Below, piece by piece: positions 34,137-43,194 of a stretch of DNA of 64,000 bases (positions within the stretch are counted from its first letter, which is position 1; each line of letters opens with the position of its first letter). The notes below the pieces were generated by a model. The model did no database searches. It was not told the DNA's origin and was given only the letters and a program-made list of their open reading frames with translations. This stretch comes from Lacunisphaera limnophila. GTDB lineage: Bacteria > Verrucomicrobiota > Verrucomicrobiia > Opitutales > Opitutaceae. The DNA lies in contig NZ_CP016094.1 of NCBI RefSeq assembly GCF_001746835.1, positions 2,418,001 through 2,482,000 of the forward strand, in the 5' to 3' direction. Made by a program: the position numbers and the translations under genes.

Positions 34137-37100
34137 TCACGGCGCGCGGAGGCCGCATTTCCATAAAAACTCGATGAAAGCGCTGCGGCGAAGGTAGCGG
34201 AGCAGGGTGGGATTCCGTTCCAGTTCCTCGGGCGGGAAGGGGCGGCCGAAGGTGCGTTCGCGCAGGCGGGTGATTTCCTCCTGGCCGGTGCTGTGCATGA
34301 CGGCGGAGGTTTTCTGGGCGGCATGCACGCGGAAGCAGGCGAGGAAATACGGGACGCGCACGATCTTCGCCCCCGCGGCCTGGAAGCGGAGTAGGAGGTC
34401 CCAATCCATGGCGAACTTGAAGGTAGGATCGATGCCGCCGACCCGGTCCCAGATCCGGCGCCGCCAGAACATCGTTTCCTGCGGGACGAAGTCATTGAGG
34501 CGGAGAACGACGGGGTCGTGCTGCGGCAGGAACCAGCGGGCGATCTCCTGCGAATCCTCGTTCACGACGATGCGGTGTCCATAGATCACATCGACGTCTG
34601 GATGCCGGGCGAAATAATCGGCGACATACGCGAGGGCGCCGGGCTGGTAGAAATCATCGGAGTTGATCCAGGCCATCACGTCATCGGCCGTGCCGGTGGT
34701 TTGCGCGAAGCCCCGGGCGATGGCGTCGGCCTGGCCCTGGTCGCGTTCGCTGGACCAGGCCGTGAGGCGGGCGGCGTGGGTTTTGATGTGTTCCGCGCTA
34801 CCGTCGGTGGAGCCGCCGTCCCGGACGACGTAGTCACAGGCGACGCCGGATTGCTCCAGCACGCTGCGCATCGTCTCGGGGAGGAAGCGGGCCTGTTGGT
34901 AGGACGGCGTGACAATCGTCAGCTTGGGCCGGGAAGCCGACGGCTTGGTCCGAGGAAATTTATCGGGCCGCACCGGGCGGGCGGGGTAGGCCATGTGGGC
35001 CGGCATCTGGAAGAACATCAGATCCGTCCACGCGCCGCCGCCGAGCCAGAGCGGGAGGATCTGCCGTGGCACCGTGACGGTGTGCGCCGCCAGCTTGTGC
35101 CAGGTTTCACCCGCGAACCGGGCCTCGATCACGAGCGAAACCCGGCCGGTGGGCAAAGTGCCCCGAATTTCAAACCCAGAGTTGTCGTCGGGAGCCTCGG
35201 GCAGGGCGGCCCGCACATCGGGCCGGGGCAGGCCGACGACGCCATGGAGGGTGAGCTCTCCGCCCGCGCGCAGGCGGATGGCGGTGGCCGGTTGGTGGGA
35301 TCCGGCGAAACACCACCCGCGGATGATCAGGGAGCGCGGCAGCACGCGCCAATCGGCCGGCTGCTCCAGGTTGAATTGGAGGCGAGCGGTGGCGGCGGAT
35401 TGAACCGGCGCGACGTAACCGAGGGTGTAGTCCCCGCGGTCGGCGTCGAAGTGGGGGTTGTAGAATTCGTGGGAGACCGGCCCCGGGCCGGACGCGGCTG
35501 GTTCGTCGACGCCCGCGGCTGGGGCCACCAGGCGGGCCGTGGCGCAGACGCGGTGAAAGAGACCGCGCTCGCGCAGCAACCGGCAGAGACCGGGCCAGTC
35601 CTCGGGCTGGTCGGGCGGCAGAGACAGGATGACGGAGCGGCGGACGGCGAAGCAGTGGGGGGAGACGAGGTCCACCTCGCGGTTGCAGCGCAATGAACCG
35701 TTGTAGCCGTCGCTCTCCGCATGGAAGCCGCGCAGGACCGGCCCGCCGCCGTGGCGGCCGGATTCGCGCACGCGACCGGTGGCATCCAGCAGAACGGGGG
35801 CGACGCAGGCGGAATCGGGGAGATTGGCCAGCGTCGCCAGATCCTGAATCCAAGCGGCGCCGGCGGCCTCGGCGCCGGGCGGCAGGACGACCAACACTGC
35901 CGCGGTGCTGGCGGCGGCAGCCTGCCGGAGTTGGGCAACCACTGGCGTATCGGCCGCGGCGGGAATGAGCACGAAGCTAGGGGCCAACGGGCATTCCAGC
36001 CTCACGCGATGGCCGCCGGAGGCAACGGCCCGGCGGGGGTCGCCGGTGCGTTGCAGGTGGGCCTTTACGGCAGCGGCCTGACGGGCGTCCATATCGCCCT
36101 TCGCGTTGCCATGCAGGGCGCTGGAAGTTTCGGTGCGGCGCCAGTGATAGAGGATGCGGGGGACGTGGCCGATCCGGCCGGTGCGTTCGGACACGCGCAG
36201 CAGAAATTCAAAATCCTGCACGCCGTCGAAGGCGGGATCGAAACCCACGGCCCGGGCCACGGTCGTTCGCACGCACAGCACGTGCCCGGCATACATCACG
36301 CCGCGCAGGAATTCCGGGGAGAAGGCGGGCTTGAGGAAGGGGACGAGCCGCGCGCCGTCCTCGGTGATCTTGTCCTCGTCGGAATAGAGCGCGTCCCAGG
36401 CGGGATGCCGCTCCAGGGCGGCGGCCAGTTCGGCCAGGGCGTGGGGCCGCAGCAGGTCATCGTGATCCAGGAATACGACGAATTCCCCTTGGGCCAGCGC
36501 GAGGGCGTCGTTGGTGGCGCGGCTGATGCCGCCATTCTGGGCGCGCGTGGCCACCCGGATGCGCGGTTCGGCTTGGGCGTGGCGTTGCAGGGCCGCGGTG
36601 AGTTCGGCGGAGCCCGAGCCGTCGTCCACGATGCACAGCTCCCAGGTGCGGTGGTGTTGAGCGAGCACGGACTGGAGGCAGGCCTGCAGGAGTTTGGCGG
36701 GGGTGCGGTAGACGGGCAGCAGGATGGAAAACAGCGGACCACGGGCGGGGGCGCCGGCGGGGGGCGGGGCGGGATCCGGATCCTGTTTTTCGGCCCAAGC
36801 CGGATAGTGGGTCCAGCTGAGGCCAGCGGGTATCTCGGCCGGGGCAAGAACCCGCCAGGGTAGCAGGGTGCCCTGATCGAGGACGGCGCAAAGGGTGACG
36901 GGGGCGGCCAGCTGGTGCCGGTCCAGCTCGAACCTGAAACCCGCGCAACCCGCGCCAGACCGGTCGGCGAAATGCTGTTCCACATCGGGTCGCCGCCGCG
37001 GCTGGGCGCGGCCGAGCACGCGGCCGTCCGAAGCCAACGCCACGAACTCGCGCAGCAAGGCCGGGTCCGGGGCGCAGCACCACCCGGTGACCAGCAGGGT

Positions 37101-38063
37101 TGCCGGCTCCGCGTCGGACCAGCGGATATCCTCCACGTGATGGTCGGCGGGCAAGGCGGGCACAGACCAACCGGTGAGATCCAAATCGAGGAGATGTTCG
37201 GCAAGCCGGCGGATCAGGCCGAGGCGGTGGCTGCGGTAGCGGGCGAGATAGGCGGGAGAGTTCTGCTCGCACTCGAGCTGAAGCTGCCGCAACCAGAAAT
37301 ACAGGTGCCACGCCAAACCGGGTGAACGGGGCAGCACCGGCTCCAGCTCCGGATGATCCCGTACCACGGAAGACAAGACGCGAAAGCGGACGGCATCCTC
37401 GTGGAAGAAGTGAGTGCGGTGCGCGAATTCGGCGTCGATCAGCCCGGCCTCACCGCCTGCGGACAGCAGGATGTTGCCCGGTAGAAAATCCCCGTTGGTC
37501 CAGCGGGTGGTTGGGGGCGCGGAGGCGAGCAGGCGGTAGAGGGCGGGCAGCAGGGTGCGGCCCAGGATTTCGTTTTCGGCCGGCTGCCAGACCGGGAGCG
37601 CACGCAACACCCCGACCCAAGACTCCCATTCCTGGGTACGGGCGGATTCGGTGGAAGGTTGCGCGGTGGCCGCGAGCGTCTGGTGAATCTTTTCGACCGC
37701 GGTGCGGATCGCCAGCGGGGACAACGATCCCTCCCGCACGACGGTTTCGAGGCTGGCGCCGTCGAAGTAAGCCTCGGCCATCGCCTCGCCCGCGGACCAC
37801 GGCGTATGAAAAAGCAGGGCGGGGACGATTGCGGGGCAGGCGCTGGCAAACGCTGCGTGCCGGTCGGGGAGCGGGCCCAGCTGGCGGGCTACAACGAGCT
37901 TGGCCTGCGAGCCATCGGGCAGAGTCACGACCCACGCGCTGCGTGCCGCGGGGTCCCGGCGATCGACATTGCCGCCGGTCAGGGCGCGCGGGGGCGGCTG
38001 GGCGGCGATCAAGCCGCGGGCGATGAGTTCCGGAAAGGCATCGGCTGGACGCAGGTCGGTCAT
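34137..38063 (-). CDS. Giant protein: APH/kinase-like domain, beta module, GT2, beta module, GT2
   Basis: This is a 1308-aa protein. Residues ~25-225 resemble aminoglycoside-phosphotransferase/kinase folds: TNGDFLPGNILL (189-200) matches the catalytic loop (HGDxxxxN, with Asn for His) and LIDAEFA (208-214) the metal-binding Asp. A beta module (~310-390) leads to a GT2 (~444-670: SILLPVYRTPAKLL, LDHDD at 532-536), a long linker, a second beta module (~945-1040: IRGWCFAGS, VGLPRPDVRA) and a second GT2 (1047-1270: TIVTPSYQQARFL, WINSDD). It lies 13 bases after a methyltransferase gene and near Wzt. Methyltransferase plus kinase next to Wzt is the make-up of WbdD, which caps O-antigen chain ends with methyl phosphate. 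The start MTDLRPADAF (38063) is the last ATG before conserved sequence. Confidence 0.88.
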   Translation of the reverse strand: MTDLRPADAFPELIARGLIAAQPPPRALTGGNVDRRDPAARSAWVVTLPDGSQAKLVVARQLGPLPDRHAAFASACPAIVPALLFHTPWSAGEAMAEAYFDGASLETVVREGSLSPLAIRTAVEKIHQTLAATAQPSTESARTQEWESWVGVLRALPVWQPAENEILGRTLLPALYRLLASAPPTTRWTNGDFLPGNILLSAGGEAGLIDAEFAHRTHFFHEDAVRFRVLSSVVRDHPELEPVLPRSPGLAWHLYFWLRQLQLECEQNSPAYLARYRSHRLGLIRRLAEHLLDLDLTGWSVPALPADHHVEDIRWSDAEPATLLVTGWCCAPDPALLREFVALASDGRVLGRAQPRRRPDVEQHFADRSGAGCAGFRFELDRHQLAAPVTLCAVLDQGTLLPWRVLAPAEIPAGLSWTHYPAWAEKQDPDPAPPPAGAPARGPLFSILLPVYRTPAKLLQACLQSVLAQHHRTWELCIVDDGSGSAELTAALQRHAQAEPRIRVATRAQNGGISRATNDALALAQGEFVVFLDHDDLLRPHALAELAAALERHPAWDALYSDEDKITEDGARLVPFLKPAFSPEFLRGVMYAGHVLCVRTTVARAVGFDPAFDGVQDFEFLLRVSERTGRIGHVPRILYHWRRTETSSALHGNAKGDMDARQAAAVKAHLQRTGDPRRAVASGGHRVRLECPLAPSFVLIPAAADTPVVAQLRQAAAASTAAVLVVLPPGAEAAGAAWIQDLATLANLPDSACVAPVLLDATGRVRESGRHGGGPVLRGFHAESDGYNGSLRCNREVDLVSPHCFAVRRSVILSLPPDQPEDWPGLCRLLRERGLFHRVCATARLVAPAAGVDEPAASGPGPVSHEFYNPHFDADRGDYTLGYVAPVQSAATARLQFNLEQPADWRVLPRSLIIRGWCFAGSHQPATAIRLRAGGELTLHGVVGLPRPDVRAALPEAPDDNSGFEIRGTLPTGRVSLVIEARFAGETWHKLAAHTVTVPRQILPLWLGGGAWTDLMFFQMPAHMAYPARPVRPDKFPRTKPSASRPKLTIVTPSYQQARFLPETMRSVLEQSGVACDYVVRDGGSTDGSAEHIKTHAARLTAWSSERDQGQADAIARGFAQTTGTADDVMAWINSDDFYQPGALAYVADYFARHPDVDVIYGHRIVVNEDSQEIARWFLPQHDPVVLRLNDFVPQETMFWRRRIWDRVGGIDPTFKFAMDWDLLLRFQAAGAKIVRVPYFLACFRVHAAQKTSAVMHSTGQEEITRLRERTFGRPFPPEELERNPTLLRYLRRSAFIEFLWKCGLRAP

Positions 38064-38076
38064 CGCTGGTGGCGCG

Positions 38077-39093
38077 TCAACCCGCCCGGACGAAAAAGCT
38101 GGGCACAAAATGCTGGGCTGTGCCCCGCGCCGCGAGTTCCCGGTAGTGGCGCTGGAGGTCGAGTTGAAATCCGGGAGGCAGCAGAGTGCCGTCGTAACCG
38201 TTGTGCTCCGCCGGCACCGGTTGGGTGGTGAGCCAGGCATTCAGCTCCCGGCCCTCGTCGTCGAGCGGGATGATCGCTGCGGGCAGCTTGTAGTCAGGGA
38301 AGGCGCCGAAGAACTCGATCCGGGTGAAGCCCGTGTCGAGGAGCAGGCGGCGCAACTCAATCAGCGAGTAGGTGAAGGACTGCAGTCGGCCTTGGCCGGC
38401 CTCGTCCCACCGCCGGCGGGCCAGCGGCGCGGGGAGGCTGGCGACGTGCGGGACGCCCACGTGGTCGTCGGGGCAGCCGAGCAGATATTTGAGACCAAGG
38501 CGGTTTTCGATGCCGAGGATGAGGCAGCCGTCGGGGGCGAGTTCCGTGCGCGCCTTGCGCAGGAAGGCCCGTTGCCGCTGCTGAGGATCCGTGTGGTCCT
38601 GGAAAGCGCCGGCCCATTCGAGCACGCCGATCGCGCAGATGGCGGCGAAGGGGGTGCGGAACTGCACGTCGAAGTAGTCCGTCTCCATGAACGCCATCCG
38701 GTCGGAAACGCCATCCTGGCGCGCGGCGGCGCGGATGAAGGCGAGGCGTTCCGCGACCGGCTCCAGGGCGACCACCGGGCGTTCGCGGGCCAGCGGCCGG
38801 GCGACCTGGCCCCAGCCGGAGCCGATGTCGAGTACCGGTCCCGCGCCGGGCGGGAGGACGGGACCGACGAAAGCGGTCCGGGATTCGGCGGTGATGATGC
38901 GGTAGAGCCAGTTTTTGGAAGTCTGGTATCGGGCGGCCACGGCCTCGCGCCAGGGGCGGCCCGCGTCGATCTCGGCGACGAGCGCGTGCAGGTCGGTCGA
39001 AGGTGTGTCGCGGAAACCATGCTCGCCGGGCCGAGCGTAGTGGCCGCCCGGTGGGAGCGTCTGTTCCCGTCCGTCGCTGGTGAAGCCGATCAT
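38077..39093 (-). CDS. Class I SAM-dependent methyltransferase
   Basis: This 338-aa protein has a central methyltransferase fold: motif I VLDIGSGWGQVA (87-98), the acidic end of strand 2 (VVALEP), and a post-motif region GVLEWAG. The C-terminal third, with NRLGLKYLLG and FPDYKLPAAII, is typical of methyltransferases in glycan clusters. It starts within the stop codon of wzt (ATGA overlap at 39090-39093), so the two are translationally coupled, and it is followed by the kinase-like giant protein. In that setting, methylation of a chain-terminal phosphate or sugar hydroxyl is the leading idea; a simple O-methyltransferase for an internal sugar is the alternative. Confidence 0.88.
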   Translation of the reverse strand: MIGFTSDGREQTLPPGGHYARPGEHGFRDTPSTDLHALVAEIDAGRPWREAVAARYQTSKNWLYRIITAESRTAFVGPVLPPGAGPVLDIGSGWGQVARPLARERPVVALEPVAERLAFIRAAARQDGVSDRMAFMETDYFDVQFRTPFAAICAIGVLEWAGAFQDHTDPQQRQRAFLRKARTELAPDGCLILGIENRLGLKYLLGCPDDHVGVPHVASLPAPLARRRWDEAGQGRLQSFTYSLIELRRLLLDTGFTRIEFFGAFPDYKLPAAIIPLDDEGRELNAWLTTQPVPAEHNGYDGTLLPPGFQLDLQRHYRELAARGTAQHFVPSFFVRAG

Positions 39094-40502
39094 CCGGAAG
39101 TGGTGGCCGTATGCACCTCGATGGTGGCCGGGCACCAGGCCAGGCCGAAGGATTTGTCGCGGGGCATCACGTCAAAGCGCAGCACGTCGTAGCGCCGGTG
39201 GATGACCACGACCTCGCCGTTGACGAGGCGCACCCAGCCCAGCGAGATGAAAAAGACCCCGGGCAGGATGTTGAGCGGGAGGGTGAAGGTCACCGTGGCG
39301 CGGCCACCGGCGGGAACGTCGGGCGGGTTTTGATTCTGGAAGTAGGTGTTGGTACCGTAGATTTCCTGGCCGCGGACATCCTTGAGGGTCAGCGCGTAGA
39401 TCGGGGCCGTCACCGTCTGCCGGGCCGCGCAGGTGATGCGGACCTGGATGGTCTGGCCGGTGACGAAACTCAGGCGGGGGGCCCCGGTGTGGTCGGCGAG
39501 GACGACGGACGTGATTTCACCGAACTCGCCGCCGTAGGCATACTCCTTGTCCGAGATCTGCTGGTGGGTGCGTTCCTCGGCGAGGAGGCGGGTGCCGGGG
39601 TTCTCGGCGGAGAGGGAGGAGGAGAGGAGCTGCGGGGCGGGGGTGGGGGTCGGAGCGGGGTTGGCCTCGTCGGATTCCGGCGGCTTGTTTTGCAGGGCGG
39701 CCAGGTCCTCGCGGATGGATTCCAGGCCGTGGGGGCTGGTGATCAGCTTGGTGTAGATGTTGGTGACGTCGTTGGGCGAGCCCTTGAGGAGCATCTCGCC
39801 GCGCTCGAGCAGGACGGCGGTGCGGCACATGCGCTTCACGGCGTTGGTGTCGTGGGAGACGAAGATGATGGTGCGGCCCTCCTTGAGCATCTGTTCCAGC
39901 GTAGCGTGGCACTTGAACTGGAAGCGCGCGTCGCCGACGGCGAGGGCCTCGTCGATGATGAGGATGTCGGCGTCGACGTGGGCGCAGACGGCGAAGGCCA
40001 GGCGCAGGGTCATGCCGCTGGAGTAGGTGCGGACGGGCTGGTCGATGAATTCCGCGATGCCGGAGTATTCCACGATGGAATCGTAGCGCGCGGCAATCTC
40101 CTCCCGGCCCAGGCCGAGGATGGAGGCGTTCATCAGGATGTTCTCGCGACCGGTGAAATCGGGATTGAAGCCGCTGCCCAGTTCGAGGAGGGCGGCCACG
40201 CGGCCGTTGATCTGCACGGTGCCTGAGGTGGGCTGGACGGTGCCGGCGATCATCTGGAGCAGAGTGCTCTTGCCGGCGCCATTGCGGCCGATGATGCCGA
40301 GGCACTCGCCGCGGGCGATCTCGAGGGAGAAGGCCTTGACGGCGGTGAACTGCCGGCCTTCGGTCCCGCGGGCCGACTTGGACCAGAGCCGGCGGAAAGG
40401 CGCCATCAGCCGGGCCGTCGGATCGTCCCAGATGGTGTAGGTCTTGGTGACGCCCCGCAGGGTGATGAGCGGCGGGGATTCACTGGGGGAGGGAGGCGAC
40501 AT
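39090..40502 (-). CDS. wzt: Polysaccharide ABC transporter ATP-binding protein, Wzt type
   Basis: This 470-aa protein is the ATPase of a polysaccharide/O-antigen exporter. Walker A GRNGAGKST (72-80), signature YSSGM (160-164), Walker B ILIIDE (180-185) and H-loop SHD (216-218) are intact. After a proline-rich linker (about 270-295) there is a C-terminal beta-sandwich (about 320-465; YGTNTYFQNQ, LPGVFFISLGWV) like the Wzt domain that recognises modified chain ends in the O8/O9a and O12-type systems. No Wzm permease gene is adjacent or anywhere in the window, which is unusual because wzm normally precedes wzt. It is coupled by ATGA overlap to the methyltransferase downstream. Confidence 0.95.
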   Translation of the reverse strand: MSPPSPSESPPLITLRGVTKTYTIWDDPTARLMAPFRRLWSKSARGTEGRQFTAVKAFSLEIARGECLGIIGRNGAGKSTLLQMIAGTVQPTSGTVQINGRVAALLELGSGFNPDFTGRENILMNASILGLGREEIAARYDSIVEYSGIAEFIDQPVRTYSSGMTLRLAFAVCAHVDADILIIDEALAVGDARFQFKCHATLEQMLKEGRTIIFVSHDTNAVKRMCRTAVLLERGEMLLKGSPNDVTNIYTKLITSPHGLESIREDLAALQNKPPESDEANPAPTPTPAPQLLSSSLSAENPGTRLLAEERTHQQISDKEYAYGGEFGEITSVVLADHTGAPRLSFVTGQTIQVRITCAARQTVTAPIYALTLKDVRGQEIYGTNTYFQNQNPPDVPAGGRATVTFTLPLNILPGVFFISLGWVRLVNGEVVVIHRRYDVLRFDVMPRDKSFGLAWCPATIEVHTATTSG

Positions 40503-40550
40503 GGTCGAAACCAGAGAAAGCGACCCGGCCTTGCCGGGCCAGCCGGAAGT

Positions 40551-41753
40551 TCAGGGCGAGGGTGGCGACAGCCGGGCCAGATTGATGCGTTCCACGGCCG
40601 CCGGGGTGAAGACCGTGACCGCGTCGCGGCCCGTCGGGGTGGTTTGCAGGCGGAGGGAATCCGGGGTGGTTTCCCAGCGGGCGATATCGCGTTCCGTCCG
40701 CAGCGAGTCCAAGGGGAGAACGGCCCGGGTGCGTTGGCCGGCATCGACGAGGCGGATGCCGCGGATCTCGACGCCGCCGGGATTGTCGCGCGGGTCGAAG
40801 CGCAGGGCCCGCAGCGGACCCTCGGGGAGGGTAAAGCGGAGGGTCTGCAAACCGCGGTGGGGTTCGTGGTTCTGGCGGGCGCTGTCCGCCTCGCGAAGGC
40901 CCTGACCGGAGTCCCAGAACACCTGGGCGACGGAAGGGGCGTCGCTGGTGACGTCGAATTCCAGGCTCAGCGTGGAGGGGAAGACCGGAGCAACGAAGCG
41001 GGCGTAGTGCAGGGAATTGCGGATGAGGCCGCGGTTGCCGACGAGGGCGAAGCAGAGGGCGATCGCCGCGAGGAAGCCGGCGTGCCGGAAGAAGTCGCGC
41101 CAACCGCGGGGGCGGGAGGTGGCGAAGAAGACGGCCAGCAGCAAAATGAGCAGCATCATGGCCAGGTAGCCGCTGGAGAGGAGGCAGCGCAGGAGGTTGC
41201 GGTGGTCCATGCCCACGGGGACGATGGGGGAGAACAGTTCGAGGCGGGCCGAGGGCGCGGCGGCGCCCGGCGCGGCGACCAGTTTCCACCCGCCGGGATC
41301 CGGGGCGATGGTCACGTCGCGCTCAGCGCGGAACAGGTCGGGGGGGAACCGGCGGATCTCCTCGTTCCGGCGGTTGATGATCCGCATCTGGCGGACGGTG
41401 AGCTCACCGTCTTGCGGCGGGAGGACGCGCAACTCGACGAGGGGCGCGTCGGGGAGGGGGAAGGTATAGGTGAGCGTTTGCGCCGTGGGGGTGACGGGCC
41501 AGCGGATGGTGTCAATCGGCCGGTGGCCGAGCCGCCCGACATCGTAGCGGAGTTCCAGGTCGCCCGCGACGTTTGACGAGCACGAAATCTCGAGATAGTT
41601 GATGTCCGTGCCTGGCTCGTTGAGCGGGTACCACTCGAGCGGGACTTCCTGGGGCAGGAGAAAGCCGCCGAGAGCGACTGCGGCCGCGAGGCCAAGCTTC
41701 CCCCAGGTTGGTTGCAGCCAGCTCGGGGATGGTTCGGCGACGGGATCACTCAT
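40551..41753 (-). CDS. Membrane protein of unknown function between wzz-like and wzt
   Basis: This 400-aa protein has one membrane helix near the N-terminus (about 17-35), a beta-rich domain (about 45-190; LELRYDVGRLGH, VELRVLPPQDGE), two closely spaced helices (about 205-255, YLAMMLLILLLAVFF and FLAAIALCFALVG) and a second beta-rich domain (about 270-390; LRALRFDPRDNPGG, VEIRGIRLVD). The beta domains resemble the extracytoplasmic domains at the ends of the GT-C proteins in this window. It is not a Wzm permease: helices are too few and the loops too large. The start MSDPVAEPS (41753) is preferred over a TTG overlapping the upstream gene. I do not recognise a named family. Confidence 0.8.
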   Translation of the reverse strand: MSDPVAEPSPSWLQPTWGKLGLAAAVALGGFLLPQEVPLEWYPLNEPGTDINYLEISCSSNVAGDLELRYDVGRLGHRPIDTIRWPVTPTAQTLTYTFPLPDAPLVELRVLPPQDGELTVRQMRIINRRNEEIRRFPPDLFRAERDVTIAPDPGGWKLVAAPGAAAPSARLELFSPIVPVGMDHRNLLRCLLSSGYLAMMLLILLLAVFFATSRPRGWRDFFRHAGFLAAIALCFALVGNRGLIRNSLHYARFVAPVFPSTLSLEFDVTSDAPSVAQVFWDSGQGLREADSARQNHEPHRGLQTLRFTLPEGPLRALRFDPRDNPGGVEIRGIRLVDAGQRTRAVLPLDSLRTERDIARWETTPDSLRLQTTPTGRDAVTVFTPAAVERINLARLSPPSP

Positions 41754-41784
41754 GACGGGACCCGTCGGGACGGTGAGGGGGCAG

Positions 41785-43194
41785 TCAGGCGGCAACCCGG
41801 CCGGCAGGTTTCAGCAGGCTGAGGCCCATGCCGAGGGCTGAGCCGGCGACCAGGCCGATGATCGCACCCAAAACCACGTTGCGCAGCATGGATGCGGTTC
41901 TGGCCTGCATGGAGACGCGGATGGCGTCGGCAAATTCCTGACGGGAATAGTCGTCGAGGGCGATGCGCACCTTGGAGAGGAGCTCCTGGTAAGAGGCTTC
42001 GAGTTCGACGAGGGCCTTTTGGGTGCTGGCAATCGCGGCCGCCTGGTCCTTGCTCTCCCCTTTGGTGAAGGACTCCATGCGTTGGCGGCGATCTTCCAGC
42101 TGGGCGATGTCCGACTGGACCCGCTTCACGGCCAGGCCGGTCTTGAGGGCTTCGCGTACCAGGAAATTATAGGCATCATTGGCCAGCAGGGTGTCGATGA
42201 AACCCTGGTCGAGCAGGGGTTGCGTGCCCTGCGGTTGCTGAGCCCGCGTGGCCAGCACGTAGTTTTGTGCGCGCTCCTGGGTCTTGGTCAGCAGGTTGGT
42301 GACCACCTCGGCTTCCTGGGTCAGGCGCTGCTCCTGATCGGCAAGGGTGCGCATGTAGTAATCCATTTTGACCAGCGCATATCCCCGGTCCTTGGACAAG
42401 CCGTTGATATAGATCAAGCCGAGCACGTCATTGAGACGGATTTGGGTGAAGAGCTCGGTTTGCTTGAGCAGGTCCTGAAAGGAAAGCTGATTGCTCGGCG
42501 AGCGGAACTGTTTGGCCTTCTCGATTTGCTGCTGCAGGAAGGCGCTCAAGGACAGGGTTTCCTTGGTGAGAATGAGTTCGTATTCCACAAAATCGGCATT
42601 GCGGAGGGAGGTGAAGGCGTTGCCAAACTCCGGCGGCAGCTCCACGTAGGTCCGGCGGAATTTCTCGAGGTAAACATTGATGATTTCGGCCAAAAGCAGT
42701 TCGCGCTGGCGCACATCCACCGGGAAATCGCGCGGCAGGCTGAGGGTGATTTCATATTCGTCCGGAATGTAGGCCGGCAGGCTTTGGCCGGAGGCGCGGA
42801 GCAGGTCGCGTTCCTTGATGATATTGGGCGAGACCAGGCCGCTGATGCTGATGGCGCCGCGAATCTTGCTGGCGAGATCCGTGTCCTCCAAACGGAGGCC
42901 CAGCCGCTTGATGGCCTCGTTGACCACGTCGGGAGCCCGCACGTCATCGGGTTGAAATTTCGCCCCGTTGGGGTAGGCGCCGGCCTCAAACCCCGGAAAA
43001 CCAAAGGTAACCCGCAGGGTGGTTATCGCGGATTGCCGGCTTGCGGTCAGGACGGTGACGATGATGCCCAAGGCCAGCCCCAGCAGGGTCAGGCCGAATA
43101 TCTGGATCAGGCCGCGGCGAAGGCGCGCAAATAGCTCCGCGAAATTTATCGAGTCGTCGTCGGCGTAGGGGCGGGATTCAGGGGAATTCGTCAT
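41785..43194 (-). CDS. Wzz/GumC-type polysaccharide chain-length determinant
   Basis: This 469-aa inner-membrane protein has a Wzz-like layout: cytoplasmic N-terminus, first helix at about 30-50 (IFGLTLLGLALGIIVTVL), a long periplasmic region with coiled-coil segments (about 200-400, QQIEKAKQF to QKALVELEASYQELL) and a second helix near 435-460 (VLGAIIGLVAGSALGMGLSLL). It lacks the C-terminal tyrosine kinase domain of BY-kinase fusions. These proteins control polymer length with Wzy and can help export. It is the first gene of the minus-strand operon, starting 540 bp from the divergent O-antigen cluster, so it may serve the Wzy product encoded there. ATG 43194 is preferred to a TTG nine bases upstream. 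Confidence 0.9.
   Translation of the reverse strand: MTNSPESRPYADDDSINFAELFARLRRGLIQIFGLTLLGLALGIIVTVLTASRQSAITTLRVTFGFPGFEAGAYPNGAKFQPDDVRAPDVVNEAIKRLGLRLEDTDLASKIRGAISISGLVSPNIIKERDLLRASGQSLPAYIPDEYEITLSLPRDFPVDVRQRELLLAEIINVYLEKFRRTYVELPPEFGNAFTSLRNADFVEYELILTKETLSLSAFLQQQIEKAKQFRSPSNQLSFQDLLKQTELFTQIRLNDVLGLIYINGLSKDRGYALVKMDYYMRTLADQEQRLTQEAEVVTNLLTKTQERAQNYVLATRAQQPQGTQPLLDQGFIDTLLANDAYNFLVREALKTGLAVKRVQSDIAQLEDRRQRMESFTKGESKDQAAAIASTQKALVELEASYQELLSKVRIALDDYSRQEFADAIRVSMQARTASMLRNVVLGAIIGLVAGSALGMGLSLLKPAGRVAA

Noticed and set aside
40551-41753. A Wzm permease
   Set aside because: It has too few helices, and two large beta domains replace the six-helix permease layout.
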